Shown: positions 36,074 to 45,129 of the stretch, one piece after another
Layout: every line of letters starts with the position of its first letter
How positions within the stretch are numbered: the first letter of the stretch is position 1
NCBI GenBank assembly: GCA_963772445.1
Contig: CAVYXK010000001.1
Span: forward strand, 558,001 to 622,000
Reading direction: 5' to 3'
Source: CAVYXK01 sp963772445
GTDB lineage: Bacteria > Pseudomonadota > Alphaproteobacteria > Acetobacterales > Acetobacteraceae
DNA: 64,000 nt
The notes under the pieces: model-generated
Seen by the model: the letters and a program-made list of their open reading frames with translations, nothing else
What the model was told of the DNA's origin: nothing
The model's database searches: none
Program-made: the position numbers and the translations under genes

Positions 36074-37342
36074 ATGATGTTTCTGACCGCACGACAACTC
36101 CGCACCCTGACCAAGCCCGGCCTCTACTGCGACGGGGGGAACCTCTACCTGCAGGTCCGGGGACCCCAGCAGCGATCCTGGCTGTTCCGCTACATGATCC
36201 AGGGGCGCGCCCGCAGCATGGGCCTCGGCCATGTCGACGACGTCTCGCTCGTCGAGGCGCGCAACAAGGCGGACGCGGCGCGCAAGCTGGTCAGGGAGCG
36301 CACGGATCCGCTCGACGTGCGCGCAGCCGCCCAGGCGAAGGCCAAGGCGATCACGTTCGGCGAGGTCGCGGAGCGCTACATCGCCACCCAGGAAGCGGGG
36401 TGGCGCTCCGCCGAACACGGCGCGACTTGGCGGGCGACGCTCGCCGCGGACGTAGCGCCGGTGATCGGCAAGCTCCCGGTCGAGGCGATCGACACCGAGG
36501 CGGTGTTGCGGGTCCTGACGCCGATCTGGCAGATCAAACCGGAGACCGCGTCGCGGATACGCGGGCGGATCGAGAAGGTTCTGTCCTACGCGATTGTGCA
36601 GGGCTGGCGCTCCGGTCCCAACCCGGCGGCGTGGCGCGGGCATCTTCAGTTGACCCTACCGGCGGTGCGCAAGGTGCGTCCCGTGCAGCACTTCGCGGCG
36701 CTCGACTGGCGCGAGGCCCCGGCCTTCCTGGCGAAGCTCCGCGAACAGAACGGCATGGGCGCGCGGGCCTTGGAGTTCGCGATCCTGACCGCTGCCCGTT
36801 CCGGCGAGGTGCGCGGCGCGACCTGGGACGAGATCGACCTCGAGCGCGCGGTCTGGACCATCCCTGGACCGCGGATGAAGACGCGCAAGGAACACCGCGT
36901 GCCACTCTCGCCAGCGGCGATCGCGCTGTTGCAGTCGGTCGCACTGTTGCGCGCCGAACGCCGTCTCGTCTTTCGGGGTCCGAAGCCCCAACCGATGACC
37001 GACAGGGCGCTGACCTACCCGCTCGAACAGATGGGGCGGCGCGATCTGACGGCGCACGGGTTCCGCTCGACGTTCCGCGATTGGGCGGCGGAGGCGACCG
37101 GCTATCCAAACCACGTCGTGGAACTCGCGCTCGCGCACACGATCGGTAACGCGGTCGAGGCGGCTTATCGGCGCGGCGATCTGTTCACCAAGCGGGTCGC
37201 GTTGATGGACGATTGGGCGGCGTTCCTGGCGCGTCCTGCGGCGGAGGTCGTCCCCCTTCGTCCGGGCGCTGAGAAGCCGCTACGCAGCCCCCAGGCCAGC
37301 GCCGCGGCGGATGGTGCGGCCAGCGTGGCGGAGGGCGCGTAG
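36074..37342 (+). CDS. P4-type tyrosine integrase
   Basis: About 422 residues from MMFLTARQLRTLTKPGLYCD. The N-terminal DUF4102 domain (GLYCDGGNLYLQVRGPQQRS) is followed by a core-binding domain (ERYIATQEAGWRSAEHGATW) and catalytic domain: ILTAARSGEVRGATWDEID (Arg), HGFRSTFRDWAAEATGYPN (His-x-x-Arg), LAHTIGNAVEAAYRRGD (His and Tyr). It integrates and, with the excisionase at the far end, probably excises the element. Start chosen at ATG 36074; 36041 would be longer. Confidence 0.9.
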   Translation: MMFLTARQLRTLTKPGLYCDGGNLYLQVRGPQQRSWLFRYMIQGRARSMGLGHVDDVSLVEARNKADAARKLVRERTDPLDVRAAAQAKAKAITFGEVAERYIATQEAGWRSAEHGATWRATLAADVAPVIGKLPVEAIDTEAVLRVLTPIWQIKPETASRIRGRIEKVLSYAIVQGWRSGPNPAAWRGHLQLTLPAVRKVRPVQHFAALDWREAPAFLAKLREQNGMGARALEFAILTAARSGEVRGATWDEIDLERAVWTIPGPRMKTRKEHRVPLSPAAIALLQSVALLRAERRLVFRGPKPQPMTDRALTYPLEQMGRRDLTAHGFRSTFRDWAAEATGYPNHVVELALAHTIGNAVEAAYRRGDLFTKRVALMDDWAAFLARPAAEVVPLRPGAEKPLRSPQASAAADGAASVAEGA

Positions 37343-37361
37343 CGCGTCCTGGCGGCGGCGA

Positions 37362-38795
37362 TCACGCGGTCCCGGCGGCGGGTGTGGTGGCGAGGCCCGA
37401 CCCGTTCGGCCTCGCCCCCGGCTCGGGCAGCGTGTCGCCCTCGCCGTCGCCGGTTCCTGGCGGTCTTCCGCCGGTCGCCTGGGCGACGAGCTTGTCGCCC
37501 TCCGGGTGACGGTCCCACCCGAGTTCCTGGCGAAGCTCGTTCGCGGTCAGGATGCCGGAGCGGACGAGGTTCGTCCCGACCTGGGCGCGGGTGGCGTAGT
37601 CGCCTTTCACCAGCGCGGAGAGGTCGAGTTCGAGGTGAAAGCGATCGGGGTCGTTGAACACGACGCGGGCGAACTCACGCTCGATCGCGACGCACCAGGA
37701 CGCCAGCGTGCCCGTGGCGAAAGAGCTTGCGGCTTGCGCGGCGGACGCGAAGTTCGCGTTCTGCCAGATCCCGACCAATGGGGGCGGGACGCCAAAGATG
37801 CGTGCAATTTCCTCCGCGACGAACTTGCGGCTTTCGAGGACCTCGAGGTCCTCCGCCGGTATGGAGAGCGCCTCCGGCTTCATCCCTTCTTCGAGGACGA
37901 TCATCTTCCGCGCGTTCAGCGCGCCGACGTGCGTTTGCTCCCAACTGTTTTGCAGGCGAGTTTGTGCTTCGAGCGATAGTTGTCCGGGGTGCATCAACGC
38001 GAGGGACGGGGTCCCGACGTTCTCCCACAGATACGTTGCGAACGCCTGAACGCTTAGTCCTTGCTGAACGAGCATCGGCGCACGCGAGAGACGCGACGAA
38101 CCGAGGACGCCCGTGTCGGAGCGGTCGCGCAGAAAGAATACTTCTTCTGCGAAGTATCGCTTCGGCACGCCGGTTCCGCCCCACGGTGCGACGGTGCGGA
38201 GCGTGTCGAACGCGAGTTGTCCGGACGGCGCGAGCGGACCCATCGCTTCCTCTGGCGAACTCGGAACGATGATCGGCTGGGCATTCCACCACGGCAGCGG
38301 GTTCAGCGCGATCGGCTGTCCGTTGCCGTCATGCTCCATCGTCAAGAGCGAGTTCCCGTAGAGCAGGACTTGCGACATGAAGAAGCGGACGAGGTCGGGC
38401 CACGACTGAAGACGGTTCGGCTGACGGATCAACCGCGCGATGGGATGATCCGGACGTTCGCGTCGGTTTCCGTCCGGCAAGGTCTCGTAAACGATCGCGG
38501 GAAGCGTCGCGATGGCGGACGAGATCACGTCGACGCACGCGCAGATCGTCGCGACGTTCTCCGCTTGCGAGCGTCCGCCGTAGTAGGGCGCGCTCATGAA
38601 CGAGCCAGCGAACGGCGGCGCCCATGAGGACATGTCGCGGCGCTCCGGAGGTCTCCCGAGATTTCGGGAGACCGTCGAGGTCGTCGACGGCTCCGCCGAA
38701 GGCGGGGCCACGATGACGGTCGCGTCGACGGGTCCAGAATTGGACGTGTTGCGCTCATACCCGAAGCGGGCCGCGAGGCGATCGAGGATCGGCAT
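37362..38795 (-). CDS. Phage portal protein (HK97 type)
   Basis: 477 residues. Diagnostic parts: NVATICACVDVISSAIATLP near residue 82, HPIARLIRQPNRLQSWPDLV, FFMSQVLLYGNSLLTMEHDG, ARKMIVLEEGMKPEALSIPA, ESRKFVAEEIARIFGVPPPL and a Pro/Gly-rich tail. The portal forms the dodecameric ring at one capsid vertex through which DNA enters. It lies downstream of protease and capsid genes here, the reverse of the usual portal-protease-capsid order. Length is normal for the family, so it seems intact. Confidence 0.9.
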   Translation of the reverse strand: MPILDRLAARFGYERNTSNSGPVDATVIVAPPSAEPSTTSTVSRNLGRPPERRDMSSWAPPFAGSFMSAPYYGGRSQAENVATICACVDVISSAIATLPAIVYETLPDGNRRERPDHPIARLIRQPNRLQSWPDLVRFFMSQVLLYGNSLLTMEHDGNGQPIALNPLPWWNAQPIIVPSSPEEAMGPLAPSGQLAFDTLRTVAPWGGTGVPKRYFAEEVFFLRDRSDTGVLGSSRLSRAPMLVQQGLSVQAFATYLWENVGTPSLALMHPGQLSLEAQTRLQNSWEQTHVGALNARKMIVLEEGMKPEALSIPAEDLEVLESRKFVAEEIARIFGVPPPLVGIWQNANFASAAQAASSFATGTLASWCVAIEREFARVVFNDPDRFHLELDLSALVKGDYATRAQVGTNLVRSGILTANELRQELGWDRHPEGDKLVAQATGGRPPGTGDGEGDTLPEPGARPNGSGLATTPAAGTA

Positions 38796-39014
38796 CTAAG
38801 CGACCTCCGCGATCTGACGCATGGCGCTGATCGTCGCGTCGATCTCGCTCGCGATCTCGTCCTTCGTCGGTCGACTGTCGCGTATCCAGTGCGTGAACGC
38901 GTGCAGCATGTGCGAGCGGAACAGCGAGAAGACGGCGGAGGGCGGACGAAGCGCGATCAGCATGGGGCTGGCTTCAGAATTGAAGGCAGCCTGGCGCTTG
39001 TATATACGCGCCAC
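38796..39014 (-). CDS. Small protein between protease and portal
   Basis: Up to 72 residues; the frame opens with a GTG at 39014, an ATG at 38963 (MLIALRPPSAVFSLFRSHML) is a good alternative. C-terminus RDSRPTKDEIASEIDATISA. Its stop touches the portal ATG, so it is translated with it. No family recognised. Confidence 0.45.
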   Translation of the reverse strand: MARIYKRQAAFNSEASPMLIALRPPSAVFSLFRSHMLHAFTHWIRDSRPTKDEIASEIDATISAMRQIAEVA

Positions 39015-39123
39015 GTCGCGCTTGCGGGCGATGCTACGCGCGGGCGGTGCCTAACACCGCGAGAGACCGCGCTTTGCGAGGCGGAGACTGCGGAATTTGC
39101 GACTATGTATACGTAGTCGCGCA

Positions 39124-39657
39124 TCACAGCGTCTCGGTCCAGCGCCGGCGCGCGGCGGGAGATCGACGGAAATCTCCACCGATCCGCGCCCTCGCCTGCA
39201 CCACGGTCGCGGGATACGCGGGGAACGCGTGAACGACGGAGACCTCGACGAGTTGCACCGAACGAAGCTCGCGGGTCCGCTGATCCGTCCAGTGATCGGC
39301 GAGGGTGCGGAAGCCGAAGCTCATTCCCCCCAGGTCGCCGCGTTCCGCCATCGCGAGGACATCGTTCCCCAGCGTCGTCGGCGGGACGTTGACCTCGAAC
39401 GCGAGGCCGCGCGTGTCTTCACTTAGTCGCAGCGTGCCCGACGCGGTGCGTCCGAGAAGCTTCGACGCGTCATGGTCGACGAGTGCGAGAACGTCCTCGC
39501 GCTTCTGCAGCGTGTCTCTGAACGCGCCGGATCGGATCGTCTCCGTGAAGCGTCCGTCGATCTCGGCTGGCGTGCCGAAGGTCGCGGCGTAGCCGACGAG
39601 GCGACGGCCTTGTGCGCGGATCGCGGTCGCGAGGACGCGATGCTCGATCTCGATCAC
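39124..39657 (-). CDS. HK97 prohead protease
   Basis: About 177 residues. I chose the GTG at 39657 because GTGA overlaps the capsid gene's stop. VLATAIRAQGRRLVGYAATF then ETIRSGAFRDTL, VLALVDHDASKLLGRTASG (catalytic His in the DH motif) and GDLGGMSFGFRTL (the Ser motif) are hallmarks of the U35/S78 protease. It trims scaffold and delta domain from the capsid during head maturation. Confidence 0.88.
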   Translation of the reverse strand: MIEIEHRVLATAIRAQGRRLVGYAATFGTPAEIDGRFTETIRSGAFRDTLQKREDVLALVDHDASKLLGRTASGTLRLSEDTRGLAFEVNVPPTTLGNDVLAMAERGDLGGMSFGFRTLADHWTDQRTRELRSVQLVEVSVVHAFPAYPATVVQARARIGGDFRRSPAARRRWTETL

Positions 39658-41039
39658 GGAGGCGTCGCCGTCAGATCGAGCGAACACCACGCGAAGCTTT
39701 CCGGATGGCGGAGCGCGATATCGAGCGTCATTGCGCCGCGAAGCTGCACGTTGCCCATGCTGAACGCGCTGTCGGAGTAGGGGTTCACGAGCAGGTCGAT
39801 CTCCGACCAAAATCCTATTACGAGATCGTTCCAGTTACCGAAGATCAGCGGATACGCGTTCGTCGTGTCGCTCGCGAGGTTGGTAAAGCCGAACGGGTAG
39901 CCCTGGCCCATGACCTCGAGACCATACGGGCGATTGTAAGCGTCCTTCACCTTCAGCAGCGCACCGCGCACGTTCATGCTCGCCGCCCAGCCCAGGCTGC
40001 CCATCAGCGCGTTCAGTTCGGCGGGCGCGGTGGTGATGTCGACCATGAGGTCATAGGTCGGCGCGGCGGCGGTCACGTTGGTAACGCCCGGTGTGTAGAT
40101 GATGCCCTGCGGCTGGATCGCGGATCCCGTAGGCCCGACGATGGCGGCGCTATCGACCGCACGCGCGAGGACTTGCGCGAGATCGTCGCGGACGATTGCC
40201 TCGATGTCGCCCCCCGCGCCGTTGCCGACCGATTGCTGAAGCATGTTCCGCGACACCGTGAGGATTGCACCGGCGTGGCGTGGGCGGAGCGAGATTCGAT
40301 CGAACGTCTCGTCGGAGGTCGGGATCGCGGTGTTCTCGGCGAACCAGCCGTAAGTCGTGGCACCGGAGAGACGCGGGAGGTCGAGGTTCGCGCGGAGGTC
40401 GGAGAGGACGCGGGCACCAAGGCTGCGCACAACCATTGCTGGTCTCAAACAATCTATGTATTGCGTCGGGTCGAGGACGAGCGGGATCAGCGCGCCCCCA
40501 GGTCCGGCGGCTGGCGTGGTCGACGAGATCACGCGTTGCTCGACGTTCCTGCGGCCCATCGCGTCGCGCATCGGTCCGTTGTGGCTCAAAGCCCTCAGCG
40601 GGATCGGGATGCCCTCGAAGTTCCGTCCGCTCCGACGCGCGAGTTCGGCGGAGGTCTCGCGCTCGCGTCCGGCGTCGACACCGGGGAAGTTACACTGTGC
40701 GGCGATCGCGCGGACGAGGCTGAACTCCGCGCACTGGCGGTCCCACGTCGCGTCACCGGATCCACCGAGCGGGTTCGCGGAGGCGCGGCGGTCGAGGTCG
40801 TCGATCGTCGCTTGGCGGGTGATGCGGCTGTCGATCTCGTCGAGTAACGCCTTCAATTGGGTGAATAGCGCTTGAAGCTCCGCGCTGCTGTCGCCTTCCT
40901 CGTCCATCGCGTCGGAGGTCTGGCGGATCGCGGTGCGCACCTGATCGCGGACTTCGAGCATCTGCGGGACGCGGCGCGCGGTGCGGAAGCGGGCGCGAAG
41001 CTCGTCGGGTGAAGCGCGGGTCGTGGTGGTCGTGGCCAT
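39654..41039 (-). CDS. HK97-fold major capsid protein
   Basis: 461 residues. N-terminal helical delta domain (SPDELRARFRTARRVPQMLE to SRITRQATIDDL), then the capsid core: GGALIPLVLDPTQYIDCLRP, LPRLSGATTYGWFAENTAIP, TVSRNMLQQSVGNGAGGDIE, DDLAQVLARAVDSAAIVGPT and GNWNDLVIGFWSEIDLLVNP. This is the phage_capsid family that self-assembles into the head. First gene of the head cluster in transcription order. The N-terminal domain of about 115 residues is what the adjacent protease would remove. Full length and no frameshift. Confidence 0.92.
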   Translation of the reverse strand: MATTTTTRASPDELRARFRTARRVPQMLEVRDQVRTAIRQTSDAMDEEGDSSAELQALFTQLKALLDEIDSRITRQATIDDLDRRASANPLGGSGDATWDRQCAEFSLVRAIAAQCNFPGVDAGRERETSAELARRSGRNFEGIPIPLRALSHNGPMRDAMGRRNVEQRVISSTTPAAGPGGALIPLVLDPTQYIDCLRPAMVVRSLGARVLSDLRANLDLPRLSGATTYGWFAENTAIPTSDETFDRISLRPRHAGAILTVSRNMLQQSVGNGAGGDIEAIVRDDLAQVLARAVDSAAIVGPTGSAIQPQGIIYTPGVTNVTAAAPTYDLMVDITTAPAELNALMGSLGWAASMNVRGALLKVKDAYNRPYGLEVMGQGYPFGFTNLASDTTNAYPLIFGNWNDLVIGFWSEIDLLVNPYSDSAFSMGNVQLRGAMTLDIALRHPESFAWCSLDLTATPP

Positions 41040-41725
41040 GTCGTTCCCCTCGTTCAGTGCGACCGGCGTTTCAACAGCCCCGTGGAGCCAGGGCCTCGCC
41101 CCGCGCCGGTCGCGGCTCCGGGGGCGATCGCTGCGCCAGGACGTGCGAGGGGGGATGCGGGGGGAGGATGCAACCGTCCGATCGCGCGTCGAGGCGCGTT
41201 CTGTCGGATCGGGCAGCCCCTAATTCGTGCTGTTCTGGGGCGGGCTGCAGGGCCGGATCGGCGATCCCGTTACCGACGCATACCCTAGGCGCGCGGCGGG
41301 GAAGCGGTGACGTCCGTCGAGCGGGACCATGCGCCAGCGAGACAGGGCGCGCAAGAATGTTGCGCGCGGGCCAGATAGGGCCGTGCGCGCCCTAGGAAGC
41401 CGCTACGGGCGGTAGGGTGGCGCCCGGGTGTCAGCCCGGTCGATCCGGGCGCCGGGCGGCCCGTGGCGCGTCCTGGCGCGGTCCTCCTGGCGCGTCCTGG
41501 CGGAGCGGCGATGGCGAAGCGGGAGACCGAACAATGGAAAGGGGTGAGATCCGATCTCACCCCACTCGAAGATCGTTCAGCTTCTCGTCCCCACGAGCTT
41601 CGGTATGTCGCGGCGACGGCTATCGAGGCGGACGAGCGGCGGCGGGAGCGGGCAATACTAGTTGTGCCCGCCGGGCAACCAGTATGCGGCGACGGCGACG
41701 GAGGTTCCGGACATAGGTCCTGAAC
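41040..41725. other. Control-region-like gap with a perfect palindrome
   Basis: About 685 bases upstream of the capsid operon without a convincing gene. At 41541-41563 GGGGTGAGATC, C, GATCTCACCCC is a perfect 11+1+11 palindrome without a T tract, more like an operator than a terminator. The tandem GGCGCGTCCTGGCG repeats near 41465-41505 are also noted. Confidence 0.5.
41541..41563. promoter_or_regulatory. Operator-like palindrome
   Basis: Perfect dyad GGGGTGAGATC-C-GATCTCACCCC, about 500 bases upstream of the capsid gene and 160 downstream of the small-terminase-like gene. Half-sites suit a dimeric repressor. No T run for termination on either strand. Confidence 0.45.
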
Positions 41726-41947
41726 TTAGCCGGGGAGCTTCCAGCCCATCCGTTCGAGCGCGGCGGCTTCGCGTTCTTCCTGCGGAAGCTCCGCGTCGGT
41801 CACCGGCGGCTCCGGGAGCGCGAGCAAGTCCCAGGCCGAGGGTCCGCGCTCGATCTCCTGCGGACGCGGTCCGTGACGACAAGCGCGGTAGCTGCCGCGC
41901 GCGATATGCTCCGCCGCAGTGCGCGGCTTCGGTCCCCGCTTGCCCAT
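41726..41947 (-). CDS. Small protein, P27 small-terminase-like N-terminus
   Basis: 73 residues from MGKRGPKPRTAAEHIARGSY. The M-x-x-R-G-P-K-P start is typical of phage P27-family small terminases, followed here by GPSAWDLLALPEPPVTDAEL and EREAAALERMGWKLPG. It is far shorter than a complete small terminase (about 130-160 residues), so it may be an unrelated packaging helper or a cut-down version. It sits upstream of the head genes. Confidence 0.5.
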   Translation of the reverse strand: MGKRGPKPRTAAEHIARGSYRACRHGPRPQEIERGPSAWDLLALPEPPVTDAELPQEEREAAALERMGWKLPG

Positions 41948-42122
41948 CTGTTCGAACCCTTTCACGCCTCAAATCTGAGGGATGGTAAGCACCGACCGGG
42001 TCCGGGAGCGAAAAACTTGGTTGGCAGAAAACCGGAGAGGAACGCGGTCAACGCTCGCGGAGTTCCTCGCGATCAGGAACGGGGGGGCTTGCGTTAGTAA
42101 CGGTGCGGTTTACATCGGCGGG

Positions 42123-42368
42123 ATGGCATTATCCAATCAAGAGCGGCAGGCGCGCTGGCGCGGACGAGCGCAAGAGGCGCTACGGTTAGTAACGGACGAG
42201 ACGGTGGCCCTGCGGAACATGAGGGCGCAACAGCCTACCGTCCGGCATCTGGTGGCATGGTGGTGCAGGTCCAGGCTGGACGGTGCGTTCCGTAATCTGC
42301 CTGAGGCGGACCGGGCAGCGTTCCTTGAATGGCTTAGCCTGCGCCGCAATCCTCCGCGCTCACCGTGA
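42123..42368 (+). CDS. Small phage-type hypothetical protein
   Basis: 81 residues: MALSNQERQARWRGRAQEAL then RLVTDETVALRNMRAQQPTV and DGAFRNLPEADRAAFLEWLS. The S-N-x-E-R-Q-A-R-W-R start recurs in small phage/satellite proteins. It is the only element gene besides the integrase on the plus strand. Function unknown. Confidence 0.45.
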   Translation: MALSNQERQARWRGRAQEALRLVTDETVALRNMRAQQPTVRHLVAWWCRSRLDGAFRNLPEADRAAFLEWLSLRRNPPRSP

Positions 42369-42381
42369 ACGGCGGGGGCGG

Positions 42382-42603
42382 TCATCTCCGTCCCTGTGCG
42401 CGATCCAGCCACGAGCGGAAGCTCGCGAGCCCCTCGTCGGCGAAGTCGTGCCCGTCGTTCGCGCGCCAGAGCATCACCGTGCGATCGTCCTTCCAGGCGG
42501 TCAGGGTGATCGCGTGTCCGTTCCAGAGCGCGATGTGCAGCGTGATCGCGTCGCGGTCATCGCTGACGACGTGCCAGCGCGCGGCCATTGTCTGATCCGG
42601 CAT
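42382..42603 (-). CDS. Small hypothetical protein
   Basis: 73 residues from MPDQTMAARWHVVSDDRDAI with a beta-rich middle (ITLHIALWNGHAITLTAWKD). The ATG overlaps the stop of the preceding gene (TGATG) and an AAGGCGA ribosome binding site lies upstream. Family unknown. Confidence 0.5.
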   Translation of the reverse strand: MPDQTMAARWHVVSDDRDAITLHIALWNGHAITLTAWKDDRTVMLWRANDGHDFADEGLASFRSWLDRAQGRR

Positions 42604-42830
42604 CAGTTCGCCTTGCGGCTGGTCACTTCGAACGGCGTTGCCTGCCACTGCTGATTGATTACGTCGACGAGGTTCTGTCTGCCCGGGCTTTGCATGAGGT
42701 TGACGAGCGCAGCGGCACAGGCGGTCGCGACGAGAGGCGCGGCCTGATCCGGCCACGCGGCGACGAGGTAGTCGATCGCGCGGCGGACGCGGGCGAGGGC
42801 CTCACCTTGTTCGGGCGTCAGCTCGGTCAT
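42603..42830 (-). CDS. Small hypothetical protein
   Basis: 75 residues, MTELTPEQGEALARVRRAID then YLVAAWPDQAAPLVATACAA, helical. Coupled to the next gene by TGATG. Probably an accessory element gene; no family. Confidence 0.5.
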   Translation of the reverse strand: MTELTPEQGEALARVRRAIDYLVAAWPDQAAPLVATACAAALVNLMQSPGRQNLVDVINQQWQATPFEVTSRKAN

Positions 42831-42996
42831 GGCGTGTTTCCTCTTCTGGGGGGGTGTTCAAACCGCTCATCCGCTCAGTCGGCGGATTTCTGCGGGTTTG
42901 CGCGTGACGCAAACCGCTCAGCCGGTTCCGGCGCTGAGCGGTTGCAATTTCGGGAAAGCGGCGGATTTCCTTGGGCTGAGCGGATGAGCGGTTGCA

Positions 42997-44454
42997 TTAC
43001 CCCCCCTCCCCGAGATGACGCGTGAACGCGTCCTCGAAGTCCAGCAGCCGATATCCCTTTACCCGCTCACGTTCGGGTCCGACTTGGCACGGCCCGACCC
43101 CGAATGGACGCAGCAAGCGGGCCAGTTTGTTGGCCGTCAGCGGTCGCGGATTGCGCCCCGGCAGTTCCGCCCAAGGTCGGCCTTCCATGTCCAGCAACCG
43201 CTTCACGAGTTCGGCCGAGGTCATCTCGTGTTGCAAGGTGCCGGAGTGCTCGGCAATCCAGTTGTTGAATGCCTCGCGGATGTCGTGGAGCAGCCGTTCC
43301 CCCAGGCTGTCGGCGTCGTCATCCTCGGCGGCCAGAGCAAACTGAGTGTCGCGCGCAAGCTGGGGCCAGTCGCCCCCTGCAGCGTCGGCAATGCCGTAGA
43401 GAGGGGCCCAGCGGTCGGCGGCGCGGTTGATCAGCGTCCCCATGTCCGGGCGCGCATCCCGGAGCGCCCCCGCATGATCGACGGTCCATCTCGCGCACTG
43501 GCGTTGCAGCCGTTCGGCGGTCTGTCGCGTCGTGTCGTCAATCGGCTGAATGGGTTCGTCGCGCAGCCGGCGCTTCATCGCGATGACGATGCTGCGGTCC
43601 TCGATCGTGCCGGGCAATGTGCCGATGCCAGCTAGGGCGACAGGAGCGTGGCAGGAGAATACGCGCGGCTCTTGATCTTCGCCGACGCATCGGCCAGCGG
43701 TGCCACCCTGCTTCGCACCCGCGTTGATCATCGCGACCAGTTCATCGTTATCTTTGGCCTTCAGGTATCGGTCAGCCTCATCAAGCAACACAGTCGGCCT
43801 GACCAATTCGATCGCGCGGAACAGGAAAGCGGCGGAGACTGTCTCGACCTCGATTGCCTTCGGCGTCACCAGCTTGAGCAGGTCAAACACCGTGCTCTTA
43901 CCTGCGCCCTTAACTGCTGATTTCAGTTGCAAGCGTGGTGTGATTGCAAACGCATCGAAGCAATAACAATGCAGCGTCCACAGCGCCAGCGCGTGTTCCG
44001 CATGTTTCGATAAGACCAGGTGGTCGGCAAAGTAATCGGCCAGGGCACGCAGAAGCGTCGCGCCCTCGACCGGATCGGGCCATGGCACCGGCGGTGGCAG
44101 ATCGAGGGGTCGGCCCTGGCCCTGGGGGTCCGCACCGTCGCCGCGTTCGATCCTGATGAGGCGGTCAAGTCGACCGACCGGCAGGCCCAGCATCCTGGCG
44201 CTGGTCTGCCGTTGGCGTTCGTATTTCGTCGCCGGCAGCTTCGCCAGCCGGACGATCTCGGCCTCGAAATCGGCGTCAGCGATCGGGGCGTCGTCGTCGT
44301 GGTGATCCTCGTCGTTGCCCTGGCGCTGGCGTTCTTGCTGGGCGTCACGTTCAGCCGCGCGGAAGCGGTCCTCGGCTTGACGCTCCGCCACCGCCGCCAG
44401 CCGCCGCGCCTCGGCTTCCCTGATCTGGCGCAATTGCTCTGGATCGTCCGTCAT
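42997..44454 (-). CDS. DUF3631 helicase/primase-like protein
   Basis: About 485 residues from MTDDPEQLRQIREAEARRLA (overlapping the previous stop by ATGA). After a charged N-terminal coil comes a P-loop ATPase: LQLKSAVKGAGKSTVFDLLK (Walker A), VRPTVLLDEADRYLKAKDND (Walker B), VFSCHAPVALAGIGTLPGTI EDRS (sensor). That is the DUF3631 family, usually fused to or next to primase domains in phages and mobile elements. The C-terminus (ELPGRNPRPLTANKLARLLR) is the DUF3631 winged end. Likely the element's replication ATPase. Confidence 0.8.
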   Translation of the reverse strand: MTDDPEQLRQIREAEARRLAAVAERQAEDRFRAAERDAQQERQRQGNDEDHHDDDAPIADADFEAEIVRLAKLPATKYERQRQTSARMLGLPVGRLDRLIRIERGDGADPQGQGRPLDLPPPVPWPDPVEGATLLRALADYFADHLVLSKHAEHALALWTLHCYCFDAFAITPRLQLKSAVKGAGKSTVFDLLKLVTPKAIEVETVSAAFLFRAIELVRPTVLLDEADRYLKAKDNDELVAMINAGAKQGGTAGRCVGEDQEPRVFSCHAPVALAGIGTLPGTIEDRSIVIAMKRRLRDEPIQPIDDTTRQTAERLQRQCARWTVDHAGALRDARPDMGTLINRAADRWAPLYGIADAAGGDWPQLARDTQFALAAEDDDADSLGERLLHDIREAFNNWIAEHSGTLQHEMTSAELVKRLLDMEGRPWAELPGRNPRPLTANKLARLLRPFGVGPCQVGPERERVKGYRLLDFEDAFTRHLGEGG

Positions 44455-44723
44455 GGCTTGCGCCCCATGGCGCGCACCAGCTTCGGAAAGTTCTCGGCGA
44501 ACGGAAGTTCGGGATCGGGGTCGCGGCCCTCGGGCGGCTCGATGACCACCGTCCACCCGAAGGCGGCAAGAACCCGATCCTCGATCTCGGGGTCGGAGAG
44601 CCCGGCGGCGGCATAGGCGCGGACGGCATCGATCAGCAGCCGGTCGCCGGCGGCGACGCACCCCGCGTCCGGTGTCCAGGCTTTGGTGGTCGTGTTATGA
44701 TCGGCGATACCATCGAGTGGCAT
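44451..44723 (-). CDS. Small hypothetical upstream of the DUF3631 gene
   Basis: 90 residues, MPLDGIADHNTTTKAWTPDA then RLLIDAVRAYAAAGLSDPEI EDRVLAAFG. Possibly helix-turn-helix-like in the middle (LSDPEIEDRVLAAFGWTVVI). Ends in ATGA overlap with the DUF3631 gene, so co-expressed. Confidence 0.5.
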   Translation of the reverse strand: MPLDGIADHNTTTKAWTPDAGCVAAGDRLLIDAVRAYAAAGLSDPEIEDRVLAAFGWTVVIEPPEGRDPDPELPFAENFPKLVRAMGRKP

Positions 44724-44766
44724 TGGCTTTCAGGGCGCCGGTCTGGTCCACCGGCGCCCTTCCTCT

Positions 44767-45129
44767 TTATGTCGCCCCTTCGAGCAGGTCGCGCGGCACG
44801 CGGCGGACGCGCGGCTTCAGCGATTTGACGGTCGTCCGCTGCAATGGGGCGGGTGCGAGGTGGGTCACGGCTCCATGCCGGACGCGGCGGACGCGCGGCT
44901 TCAACTTGAGAACCGTCCGGGCCAGCAACCGCTTGATGCTGGCGACGTGCACGACGGTCCGCCGCCCGATCTGCGAGGCGGTCAGACCGTCAGGCTCGCC
45001 CTTCGCGATGAGTTCGTAGACCTTGTCCCGCCGCAGGCCGAGTGCGGTGCAGGTTTCGTTGATCGAGATGCCGAGACGGCCCTCGAAGATGTCCTTGTCG
45101 TCCTTGTCGTCGTCGGATGGCGGGCGCAT
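44767..45129 (-). CDS. Excisionase-like DNA-binding protein with duplicated tail
   Basis: 120 residues. GISINETCTALGLRRDKVYE then LIAKGEPDGLTASQIGRRTV and VASIKRLLAR is an excisionase/AlpA-type helix-turn-helix. The tail holds a repeat: LKPRVRRVRHGAVTHL and LKPRVRRVPRDLLEGAT, encoded by a repeated GGCGGACGCGCGGCTTCA. It is the first gene of the element's leftward operon and a candidate directionality factor or repressor. Confidence 0.65.
   Translation of the reverse strand: MRPPSDDDKDDKDIFEGRLGISINETCTALGLRRDKVYELIAKGEPDGLTASQIGRRTVVHVASIKRLLARTVLKLKPRVRRVRHGAVTHLAPAPLQRTTVKSLKPRVRRVPRDLLEGAT

Noticed and set aside
39612..40847. 411-codon plus-strand frame opposite the capsid gene
   Set aside because: Shadow frame, Arg/Asp-rich; the capsid protein on the minus strand is clear.
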